DNA from: Defluviimonas aquaemixtae
GTDB taxonomy: Bacteria > Pseudomonadota > Alphaproteobacteria > Rhodobacterales > Rhodobacteraceae
NCBI RefSeq assembly: GCF_900302475.1
Contig: NZ_OMOQ01000009.1
Location: forward strand, 1 to 33,065
Reading direction: 5' to 3'
Length of the DNA stretch: 33,065 nt
Part shown: positions 26,506 through 33,065 of the stretch, in pieces
Position numbering within the stretch: position 1 is the first letter of the stretch
How the letters are laid out: each line of letters begins with the position of its first letter
Program-made: the position numbers and the translations under genes
Notes under the pieces: generated by a model
Database searches by the model: none
Told to the model about the DNA's origin: nothing
The model's input: the letters and a program-made list of their open reading frames with translations, nothing else

Positions 26506-26534
26506 TTGACAAATTAACCAGACAGTACATTTTA
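26506..26534 (+). promoter_or_regulatory. Candidate promoter for the tctC operon
   Basis: A perfect TTGACA (26506-26511) lies between the two operator dyads and reads toward tctC. The -10 box is unclear: ATTTTA at 26529-26534 has the right 17-bp spacing but a poor match. Repressor bound at operator 2 would cover this promoter. Confidence 0.4.
26511..26532. promoter_or_regulatory. Candidate TetR operator 2
   Basis: AAATTAAC-N6-GTACATTT repeats operator 1 with 17 of 21 bases identical over the shared core. The start-to-start distance of 30 bp puts the two sites on the same face of the helix. It overlaps the last base of the TTGACA box. Confidence 0.6.
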
Positions 26535-26599
26535 GAAAAGTCACCGCCGAGCCATGGAGGTTTCGGGGGGGGAGCGATTGACACTCAGGGAGGACAGAC

Positions 26600-27592
26600 A
26601 TGTCTCGCAAGTTTCTCGGCGCCGTAATTGCGCTTGGCCTCAGCGCAACCGCCGCGTTGGCCGAATACCCCGAAAAGGAAATCCAAGGCATCATACAATG
26701 GGGGGCCGGCGGCTCCACCGATACGGTGATGCGCGCCGTGACGCCGCATGCCGAAGAGGTTCTGGGTGGCACGGTCGTCATGCAGAACATGACCGGTGGC
26801 GTCGGCGCGATCGCGCTGAACTACGTGGCCGATGCCGAGGCCGACGGTTACACCCTTCTGATGGGTGCGGAAAACCCGCTCCTCTACAAGGTCATGGGGC
26901 TTGGCGACAAGGACTACTCCGACTTCACGCCGATCAATATCCTTGCGCGCGGCACGCCGATCCTCGTGGCCGGTCCCGAGGCGCCGTTCAACACCTACCC
27001 AGAACTGCTGGCGTACATCGCCGAGAACCCCGATGAGGTTCGTTTCGGCTCAACCGGGCCGGGCGGTCTGCCCTCGGTCGTGACCGCGATGATGTCGTCC
27101 ACGACCGAGTTACCCGTAACCTTCGTTCCCTACGACGGTGACGGCCCGGCGCTGACCGCGCTGCAGGGCGGCGCCATCGACGTGATGCCGGCCGTTCTCG
27201 GTGCCGCCATCGAAGGTATCCGCGCCGGCACAATGAAGCCGATCGCGCTCTTCGATACCGAGCCGACCGCGGCCTTGCCGGACGTGCCGACAATCGTATC
27301 GACCAACCCCGAGTTCAACGACCTGCTGCCTTGGGGTCCGTTTTTCGGCGTTTTCGTCAAAGCCGGAACACCTGATGATGTGGTGGCCAAGCTGACCGCC
27401 GCCTACGCTGAAGCGGCGACCCAGCCGGATTTCGTTGAGCTTATGGATGGCCGCGGCTTTACGATGATGAACATTTCCGGTGCTGAGGCGCAGGACTTCC
27501 TGAGCAACTGGCAGCAGACGACCGCTTGGCTGATGCAGGATGCAGGCCTGACCAAAGCGTCGCCGGAAGACTTCGGCATCGCCCGCAAATAA
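26600..27592 (+). CDS. tctC: Tripartite tricarboxylate transporter (TTT) substrate-binding protein
   Basis: This 330-aa periplasmic protein starts with a Sec signal peptide (MSRKFLGAVIALGLSATAALA, cut here before EYPEKE). The family pattern follows: YPEKEIQGIIQWGAGGSTD and the later VMQNMTGGVGAIALNY, diagnostic for TctC/Bug-type binding proteins. These capture organic acids such as citrate, adipate or nicotinate and hand them to TctAB. The ATG at 26600 has AGGGAGGA about 9 nt upstream. Being first in an operon with shikimate-route enzymes, it most likely binds shikimate, quinate or a related ring acid. It is separated from tctB by two stem-loops. Confidence 0.92.
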   Translation: MSRKFLGAVIALGLSATAALAEYPEKEIQGIIQWGAGGSTDTVMRAVTPHAEEVLGGTVVMQNMTGGVGAIALNYVADAEADGYTLLMGAENPLLYKVMGLGDKDYSDFTPINILARGTPILVAGPEAPFNTYPELLAYIAENPDEVRFGSTGPGGLPSVVTAMMSSTTELPVTFVPYDGDGPALTALQGGAIDVMPAVLGAAIEGIRAGTMKPIALFDTEPTAALPDVPTIVSTNPEFNDLLPWGPFFGVFVKAGTPDDVVAKLTAAYAEAATQPDFVELMDGRGFTMMNISGAEAQDFLSNWQQTTAWLMQDAGLTKASPEDFGIARK

Positions 27593-27593
27593 T

Positions 27594-27683
27594 GTCTCGG
27601 GGCCGTCGTGGCCCAGACACTGCCCCACTCACGGCAATTTACCTGACCGCGCCGCCCGTTTCCCTGCTCGAGCCGGGCGGCGC
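27594..27683 (+). promoter_or_regulatory. Two stem-loops after tctC
   Basis: The first is GTCT(CG)GGGCC-N5-GGCCCAGAC (27594-27618). The second has perfect 10-bp arms GCGCCGCCCG (27649-27658) and CGGGCGGCGC (27674-27683) with a 15-nt loop and is followed by AGCCTTT. They may stabilise tctC mRNA or end part of the transcripts, giving more binding protein than membrane subunits. Confidence 0.55.
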
Positions 27684-27732
27684 AGCCTTTCGTGTCAGGC
27701 GCTCGCGCCCCACCCAACCTCAGGAGCCCGCG

Positions 27733-28248
27733 ATGCAAGATCAGCAACCCCGCCGCCCCGGAGAGGCCGCCTTCGCCATCTTCGTCGCCGGTGCCAGCCT
27801 GTTCCTTCTCTATAGCGCCTACGGCATTTCCGGTTTCGAGGCACTGAGCGCGCCCGGCGCGATCCCGATGGCCACTACGCTTGCCATGGTCATCACGTCC
27901 GTCATCGTCCTCACCCGCACATTGCGGCATTCCGCTGACCCCGAGGCGTCCTTCGTCCGAGATATCCTGCCTCTGAAAGTAGTCATCGTCATGGGGTTCC
28001 TCATCGCCTATGCGCTGTTCCTAAAGCCCCTTGGCTTTCTGCCGACCTCGGCGCTCTTTCTGATCGCGAGCATCAAGCTGCTAAGCCATCGGTCCTGGGC
28101 CTTCAGCATCGGCATCGGTCTCTTCAGCCTTGTGCTGATCTATCTGATCTTCCGGATCGTCTTCACCGTGCTGATGCCCACAGGCATCGTGCCTGAGGGT
28201 GAAACGCTCGCTTGGTTCCGGGCACTCTTTTCCGGGGGGACCGAATAA
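27733..28248 (+). CDS. tctB: TTT transporter small membrane subunit
   Basis: This 171-aa protein has four hydrophobic segments at about residues 14-34, 45-60, 83-105 and 117-140, the topology of TctB-family subunits. It contains the common GFLPTSALFLIA stretch. TctB pairs with the large TctA subunit to form the proton- or sodium-driven permease. ATG 27733 is preceded by AGGAG 8 nt upstream. The stop TAA shares its final A with the ATG of tctA, so translation is coupled. Confidence 0.88.
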   Translation: MQDQQPRRPGEAAFAIFVAGASLFLLYSAYGISGFEALSAPGAIPMATTLAMVITSVIVLTRTLRHSADPEASFVRDILPLKVVIVMGFLIAYALFLKPLGFLPTSALFLIASIKLLSHRSWAFSIGIGLFSLVLIYLIFRIVFTVLMPTGIVPEGETLAWFRALFSGGTE

Positions 28249-29750
28249 TGGACGCGCTTTTCGCTTTCCTCACCGTCTGGACCAGTCCCGAACTCCTGGC
28301 GCTGGTCGCCCTGGGAACCCTTGCAGGGGTCTATGTCGGCGCGATCCCCGGCCTTTCGGTCACCATGGCCGTGTCGATCCTGATCTCCTTCACCTTCTCC
28401 TGGGACGTCTACCCGGCGATCTCGCTGATGATCGGCATTTTCATGGGTGGCGTTTATGGCGGGTCGCGCACGGCGATCCTGCTGAACATTCCCGGCGCGC
28501 CATCGGCGATTGCGACCGCGATGGACGGCTATCCGATGGCTCAGAAAGGCGAAGCGGGGGTTGCGATCGGCGTCACCACCGTGATGTCGTTCTTCGGTGG
28601 TTTCATCGGCATCGCGGTGCTGGCAGGCGCCGCACCTCTCGTCTCCGACTTCGCGCTGCGCTTCCAGCCGCGCGACTACATGATGCTGGCGGTCCTCGGC
28701 ATCCTGCTGGTTGGCTCGCTTTCGGGCGGAAGCTTGGTGAAGGGCATCTTCGCCGGTGCCTTCGGCATCGCACTCGGGGCAGTCGGGCGCGACCCTCTGA
28801 CCTTCACGGAACGCTTCACCTTCGACATCCAGCTAATGGAATCCGGCATCTCGTTCATCGCCGTCATGATCGGTATGTTCGGCGTGTCCGAAGCGTTGAA
28901 TCAGCTCCATCACGTCGACACGCCCGCGATCAAGCAGAAGGTGGGTCGTATTGTCCCGTCCTGGAGCACCATCCGCAAACATCTACCGCTGTCGCTGCAA
29001 ACCTCCTCAATCGGCGTCATCATCGGCGCATTGCCGGGCACGGGCGGCGACATCGCGGCTCTGATGGCCTATGACCACGCCAAGCGCATCACCAAGCAGC
29101 CCGAAGTGCCATTCGGCGAGGGTGCGATCGAGGGCCTCGTGGCGCCCGAGACCGCCAACAACGCAGCCGTCGGCGGCGCTTTCATCCCGATGATGACGCT
29201 CGGCATTCCGGGCGACGCGGTGACGGCGATCATGATCGGGGCGCTCTTCATCCACGGGCTCAATCCCGGCCCGATGCTGATGATCGACAAGCCCGACATG
29301 TTCTGGTTCATCGTCGGCGCGCTCGTAATGGCGAACTTCTTCATGCTGATCTTCGGCCTGACGGGCATCCGCGTCTTCACCAAGATCGTCGAGATGCCGC
29401 GCTCGGTGCTGATCCCGCTGATCTTGCTTCTCTCCATCGTCGGCGCCTATGCGGTGAACAACTCCATCGCCGACGTCTACTGGATGCTCGGCTTCGGCGT
29501 GCTTGGCTATTTCATGCGGCACTATGGCTACCCCTTGGGGCCGGTGATCCTCGGCGTGATCCTGTCGCGGCTTCTCGACGACAATTGGCGACGGGCGATC
29601 ATATCCGAGCGCGAAAGCCTGCCGCGCTTCTTCGAGGGCGTGGTGACCAGCCCGCTGTCGCTGATCCTCTTCAGCAGCGTGATCCTGATCTTCGTCAGCC
29701 AGACCCCGCTCTGGTCGCGGATGAAGCGCAGATTGGGGAGGGCGTCATGA
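28248..29750 (+). CDS. tctA: TTT transporter large membrane subunit
   Basis: This 500-aa integral membrane protein belongs to the TctA family. The duplicated signature loops are clear: GAIPGLSVTMAVSILISFTF near residue 30, GGVYGGSRTAILLNIPGAPS then ATAMDGYPMAQKGEAGVA, and in the second half LPGTGGDIAALMAYDHAKR with GEGAIEGLVAPETANNAAVG. It moves the acid delivered by TctC across the inner membrane. The start at 28248 overlaps the tctB stop by 1 nt. The end overlaps the next gene by 4 nt (ATGA), tying transport directly to the first catabolic enzyme. Confidence 0.95.
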   Translation: MDALFAFLTVWTSPELLALVALGTLAGVYVGAIPGLSVTMAVSILISFTFSWDVYPAISLMIGIFMGGVYGGSRTAILLNIPGAPSAIATAMDGYPMAQKGEAGVAIGVTTVMSFFGGFIGIAVLAGAAPLVSDFALRFQPRDYMMLAVLGILLVGSLSGGSLVKGIFAGAFGIALGAVGRDPLTFTERFTFDIQLMESGISFIAVMIGMFGVSEALNQLHHVDTPAIKQKVGRIVPSWSTIRKHLPLSLQTSSIGVIIGALPGTGGDIAALMAYDHAKRITKQPEVPFGEGAIEGLVAPETANNAAVGGAFIPMMTLGIPGDAVTAIMIGALFIHGLNPGPMLMIDKPDMFWFIVGALVMANFFMLIFGLTGIRVFTKIVEMPRSVLIPLILLLSIVGAYAVNNSIADVYWMLGFGVLGYFMRHYGYPLGPVILGVILSRLLDDNWRRAIISERESLPRFFEGVVTSPLSLILFSSVILIFVSQTPLWSRMKRRLGRAS

Positions 29751-30586
29751 CAAAGAAAGTGCGTCTCGGCCTGATCGGCGACAACATCGCGCGGTCGAAA
29801 TCGCCCATGCTGCACCGGACAGCGGGCCGGCAATGCGGGCTCGAAGTGAGCTATGACCGGCTGATCCCCCGCGATCTTGGCGAGGATTTCGATACCGTCT
29901 TCGCCGAGGCGGGGGCCGGCGGCTATCGCGGCATCAACGTCACCTATCCCTACAAGGAAGTCGTGGCCCGATGTGTCACGATCTCCGATCCGTTGGTCCG
30001 GGCCATCGGGGCGGTGAACACCGTCATATTCGCCGACGAAGGACCTCAGGGACATAATACCGACTATTCGGGCTTCATGGCCGCCTACCGCGCGGCCTTC
30101 GGCGACACGTCTCCGGGGACGGTCTGCCTGATCGGCACGGGCGGCGTCGGCAAGGCGGTGGCGTTCGGCCTGATCGGCCTTGGCGCGCAGGTGATTCGCT
30201 GCGTCGATCTCGACCCGGCCAAGGCACAAGGCCTCGCAGATGCGCTGCGCAAGGCGGGAAGTGCCTCAGTCATCGAGACCTCGACTGATCCGGTGGCCGC
30301 CGCCAAAGGCGCCGACGGGCTTATCAACTGCACCCCGGTCGGAATGATCGGTCACGACGGCACGCCTTTGCCCGCCGATGCGATGAAGGGCGCGCGTTGG
30401 GCGTTTGACGCGGTCTACACGCCGGTCGATACCCAATTCCTTAAGGATGCTGCCGCAGCAGGGCTGACAATCATCTCCGGCTATGAGTTGTTCTTCCACC
30501 AGGGCATAGACGCGTGGGCGCTCTTCACGGGCAGGCCGCTCGACACCGACGCGCTGCGCCGCGCGATCGCGGGGGAACCGGCATGA
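29747..30586 (+). CDS. Shikimate/quinate dehydrogenase, NAD-type
   Basis: This 279-aa AroE-family enzyme interconverts shikimate (or quinate) and the 3-dehydro acid. The N-terminal substrate domain has SKSPMLH (17-23), NVTYPYK with catalytic K70, GAVNT (88-92) and NTD with catalytic D106. The Rossmann loop is GTGGVGKA (130-137). The strand after it ends CVDLDPAKA, with acidic D154/D156 where biosynthetic AroE has the NRT/S motif that binds NADP phosphate. The acidic pattern matches the NAD-dependent catabolic quinate/shikimate dehydrogenases. The C-terminal block FFHQGIDAWALFTG is normal. It is coupled on both sides by 4-nt overlaps. The catabolic role is inferred from the cofactor motif and the operon. 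Confidence 0.9.
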   Translation: MTKKVRLGLIGDNIARSKSPMLHRTAGRQCGLEVSYDRLIPRDLGEDFDTVFAEAGAGGYRGINVTYPYKEVVARCVTISDPLVRAIGAVNTVIFADEGPQGHNTDYSGFMAAYRAAFGDTSPGTVCLIGTGGVGKAVAFGLIGLGAQVIRCVDLDPAKAQGLADALRKAGSASVIETSTDPVAAAKGADGLINCTPVGMIGHDGTPLPADAMKGARWAFDAVYTPVDTQFLKDAAAAGLTIISGYELFFHQGIDAWALFTGRPLDTDALRRAIAGEPA

Positions 30587-32472
30587 AGACCTCGATCGCC
30601 ACCGTTTCCATCTCCGGCAGCCTGCCGGACAAGCTCGAAGCCATCGCCGCCGCCGGGTTCGACGGGATCGAGATATTCGAACAGGACTTCATCGCCCATG
30701 ACGGATCGCCTGCCGATGTCGGCAGGATGGTCCGCGACATCGGGCTGGAGATCATGCTGTTCCAGCCCTTCCGCGATTTCGAGGCGCTGCCGGAGCCAAT
30801 GCGCGTCAAGGCCTTCGACCGGGCGGAACTCAAATTCGATCTGATGGAGGAGCTTGGCACCGACCTGGTTCTCGTCTGCTCCTCCGTCCATCCGAAGGCG
30901 CTCGGCGGCATCGACCGCGCCGCTGCGGATTTCAATGAGCTTGGCGAACGCGCCGCCAAGCGGGGCCTCCGCGTTGGGTTCGAGGCGCTCGCCTGGGGAA
31001 CCCATGTCAATGACCATCGCGACGCCTGGGAAATCGTGCGCCGCGCCGACCACCCCAATGTCGGCCTCATCCTCGACAGCTTCCACACGCTCGGCCGCAA
31101 GATTGATCCCGACACTATCCGCCGCATTCCCGGCGACAGGATCTTCTTTGTCCAACTCGCCGACGCGCCCTTGATCGAGATGGACCTTCTCTACTGGTCC
31201 CGCCACTTCCGCAACATGCCGGGTGAAGGCGACCTGGCCGTGACCGATTTCATGCGCGCGGTAATGGCGACGGGCTATACCGGGCCGATCTCGCTCGAGA
31301 TCTTCAACGACCAGTTCCGGGGCGGCAGTTCCAAGACCATCGCCAAGGACGGCTATCGTTCGCTCGTGGCCTTGATGGATGACGTTCGCGCGGCAGAACC
31401 CGAGGCGAAGATCGACCTTCCGTCCATGCCCTCGCGCTCTGCGGTCGAGGGCGTCGCATTCGTCGAGTTCGCGACACGTGGCGAAGACGCGGCTGCCACT
31501 GAAGCGCTGCTGAAAACACTCGGATTCGTCCGCGCCGGTCGGCACATCAGTAAGGAACTGACCCTCTGGACCCAAGGCGACATCAGAATCGTTCTCAACA
31601 GCGAGACGACCGGCCTTGCCAGCAGCGCCTATACGATGCACGGCACGACTGTCTGCGACATCGGCCTGTCGGTCGGCAACGCAAAGGAAACGGTGGAACG
31701 CGCGACCCGGCTTGGCGCGAACCCGTTCAGCCAGCCGCTGGGACCCGGAGAGCTGGACATTCCGGCGATCCGCGGGCTGAGCGGTAGCGTCCTCCACTTC
31801 ATCGACGAGGCCAGCGGGTTGCGCGACGTATGGAGCGTCGAGTTCGAACCGACCGATGCGGAGGCGGGCGGCGACGCCGGTCTGACCCGGATTGACCACC
31901 TTGCCCAGACGATGAGCTATGACGAGATGCTCAGCTGGTCGCTCTTCTATACCGCGCTCTTCCAAATGCGGAAGTCACCGATGGTCGACGTCGTCGACCC
32001 CGACGGTCTGGTGCGTAGCCAGGCGGTCGAGGCGCATGACGGAGCGTTCCGGATCACGCTCAACGGTGCAGAGACGCATCGCACGATGGCGGGAAACTTC
32101 CTTGCCGAAAGCTTCGGCGCCTCAGTCCAGCACATCGCACTCGCGACAGACGACATCTTCGCCACCGCGCAAAGTCTGGCAGAGCGCGAATTCCAGCCGC
32201 TGCCGATCCCTCCCAACTACTATGCCGATCTCGCCTCGCGCTTCGATCTGGACGCCGAGTTGTTGGCCCGGCTGGAGCAGGCGAACATCCTCTACGACCG
32301 GGTCGAGGACGGCGAGTTCTTCCAGCTCTATTCGCGCCCCTTCGCGGGCGGCATGTTCTTCGAGATCGTCGAGCGGCGCGGCGGCTATGCAGGCTACGGT
32401 GCGCCGAATGCACCCTTCCGCATCGCCGCGCAGAAGCGCCTGATGCGGCCAGCAGGGATGCCCAAGAGATGA
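30583..32472 (+). CDS. quiC: 3-Dehydroshikimate dehydratase fused to HPPD-like domain
   Basis: This 629-aa two-domain protein matches the Pseudomonas QuiC1 type. Residues 1 to about 280 form a TIM barrel with the metal set E134 (FEALAW), D165 (LDSFHTL), Q191 (VQLADAP) and E239 (LEIFND). Residues from about 290 onward are a VOC/4-hydroxyphenylpyruvate-dioxygenase-like domain. The barrel dehydrates 3-dehydroshikimate to protocatechuate. The second domain still carries H439 (IDHLAQ), H517 (VQHIAL) and E594 (FFEIVE) at the positions of the HPPD iron triad; whether it is catalytic is unknown. ATG 30583 overlaps the dehydrogenase stop by 4 nt, and the stop overlaps pcaC likewise. Confidence 0.92.
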   Translation: MKTSIATVSISGSLPDKLEAIAAAGFDGIEIFEQDFIAHDGSPADVGRMVRDIGLEIMLFQPFRDFEALPEPMRVKAFDRAELKFDLMEELGTDLVLVCSSVHPKALGGIDRAAADFNELGERAAKRGLRVGFEALAWGTHVNDHRDAWEIVRRADHPNVGLILDSFHTLGRKIDPDTIRRIPGDRIFFVQLADAPLIEMDLLYWSRHFRNMPGEGDLAVTDFMRAVMATGYTGPISLEIFNDQFRGGSSKTIAKDGYRSLVALMDDVRAAEPEAKIDLPSMPSRSAVEGVAFVEFATRGEDAAATEALLKTLGFVRAGRHISKELTLWTQGDIRIVLNSETTGLASSAYTMHGTTVCDIGLSVGNAKETVERATRLGANPFSQPLGPGELDIPAIRGLSGSVLHFIDEASGLRDVWSVEFEPTDAEAGGDAGLTRIDHLAQTMSYDEMLSWSLFYTALFQMRKSPMVDVVDPDGLVRSQAVEAHDGAFRITLNGAETHRTMAGNFLAESFGASVQHIALATDDIFATAQSLAEREFQPLPIPPNYYADLASRFDLDAELLARLEQANILYDRVEDGEFFQLYSRPFAGGMFFEIVERRGGYAGYGAPNAPFRIAAQKRLMRPAGMPKR

Positions 32473-32852
32473 CCGGCAGATACGAGACCGGGATGAAGAC
32501 CCGCCGCGAAGTCCTCGGCGATGCCCATGTCGACCGTGCCGAGGCCGCCAAAACCGATTTTGACACGCCTTTTCAGACGCTCATCACCGAAGGCGCCTGG
32601 GGCACCCTCTGGTCAAGCGACGAGATCAGCCGCAGGGAACGATCGATGCTGACCCTCGCGCTTCTCGCCGCGACCGGGAATTTCGAGGAAATTCCGATGC
32701 ATATCCGGGCTTGCGCGAAGACCGGCGCCACGAAGGAAGATGTCATACAGGCCTTCTTGCATGTCGCGGTCTATGCCGGTGTGCCGAAGGCCAATCACGC
32801 CATCAAGTTGGCGAAGCAGACCTATGCGGAAATGGAAGGGGTAAACACATGA
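32469..32852 (+). CDS. pcaC: 4-Carboxymuconolactone decarboxylase
   Basis: This 127-aa protein of the CMD/AhpD-like fold decarboxylates 4-carboxymuconolactone to 3-oxoadipate enol-lactone, after protocatechuate cleavage. It has the family opening TRREVLGDAHVDRA, then RSMLTLALLAATGNFEEIP with the MHIRACAKTGAT and AVYAGVPKANHA segments typical of PcaC. The length is normal. ATG 32469 overlaps quiC by 4 nt (ATGA). A second Met nine codons in is possible but lacks the coupling. Placing pcaC before pcaH matches the usual Rhodobacteraceae order. Confidence 0.93.
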   Translation: MTGRYETGMKTRREVLGDAHVDRAEAAKTDFDTPFQTLITEGAWGTLWSSDEISRRERSMLTLALLAATGNFEEIPMHIRACAKTGATKEDVIQAFLHVAVYAGVPKANHAIKLAKQTYAEMEGVNT

Positions 32853-33065
32853 GCGGACCCGGCGAACTCCACCAGCGCGACCGTGAGTGGCACCCCCCTG
32901 CGCTCACGCCGAACTACAAGACCAGCGTCGCGCGCGCGCCTCACTATGCGCTTCTTTCGCTTCAGAACTCGGCCAGCGAACTGACCGGGCCGGTCTTCGG
33001 CCAGAACGACATCGACCCGTTGGACAACGACCTCATCCGCAACTACGCCAAGACCGGAGATCCGA
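32849..33065 (+). CDS. pcaH: Protocatechuate 3,4-dioxygenase beta subunit, N-terminal part (cut by window edge)
   Basis: The first 72 codons are inside the window. They read MSGPGELHQRDREWHPPALT, then PNYKTSVARAPHYALLSLQN, SASELTGPVFGQNDIDPLDN and DLIRNYAKTGDP. This is the normal N-terminal region of the beta (PcaH) subunit, which carries the Fe(III) ligands further on, outside the window. The enzyme opens the protocatechuate ring to 3-carboxy-cis,cis-muconate. The ATG overlaps the pcaC stop by 4 nt. pcaG is expected next. Confidence 0.92.
   Translation, partial: MSGPGELHQRDREWHPPALTPNYKTSVARAPHYALLSLQNSASELTGPVFGQNDIDPLDNDLIRNYAKTGDP

Noticed and set aside
30481..31965. 494-codon minus-strand frame opposite quiC
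   Set aside because: It is a shadow of the quiC reading frame, rich in Glu, Arg and Ala, with no recognisable domain.

Overview
The window is high-GC DNA from an alphaproteobacterium, most likely a member of the Rhodobacteraceae. This placement rests on the ribosomal and RNA polymerase protein sequences, the RsgA and envelope-gene neighbourhood, and the layout of the protocatechuate genes. It is inference from sequence character, not a database match.

Region 1 (1-3430, minus strand) is the str operon: rpsL-rpsG-fusA-tuf, with tuf cut by the window edge. A near-consensus promoter lies at 3397-3425. Region 2 (3435-8407, minus strand) is a six-gene block placed between the str operon and rpoC. 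It holds a PAP2 phosphatase, an ArnT-like GT39-type membrane glycosyltransferase, a small LAB_N-type membrane protein, a family-2 glycosyltransferase, an EamA transporter and a rhamnosyltransferase-like protein. Together they look like envelope glycolipid or lipid A-type modification. Region 3 (8500-20715, minus strand) is the secE-nusG-rplKA-rplJL-rpoBC block, closed by a clear terminator at 8501-8526. Its intergenic gaps hold several strong stem-loops, including a terminator-like one between secE and nusG. Region 4 (20761-22684) holds rsgA, the small SRP RNA gene (ffs) with its own promoter, and an orphan BrnA-like gene on the plus strand.

Region 5 (22784-33065) is an accessory catabolic island. 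It begins at a broken AEC-transporter remnant. A TetR regulator, an FAD-dependent dehydrogenase and a xylose-isomerase-like TIM-barrel protein run leftward. A tripartite tricarboxylate-type transporter (tctC-tctB-tctA) runs rightward, followed by an NAD-type shikimate/quinate dehydrogenase, a fused 3-dehydroshikimate dehydratase, pcaC and pcaH (cut by the edge). The genes from tctA through pcaH are chained by four 4-nt ATGA stop/start overlaps. The proposed flow is: uptake of a shikimate-like acid, oxidation to 3-dehydroshikimate, dehydration to protocatechuate, then ring cleavage by the 3-oxoadipate (pca) route. Two near-identical dyads, exactly 30 bp apart in the divergent gap, are the likely TetR operators and flank a perfect TTGACA -35 box.

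The most promising unexplained element is the divergent FAD-dehydrogenase/TIM-barrel pair. It may feed a second, unidentified carbocyclic acid into the same pathway. No CRISPR array, complete insertion sequence, tRNA or rRNA was seen.
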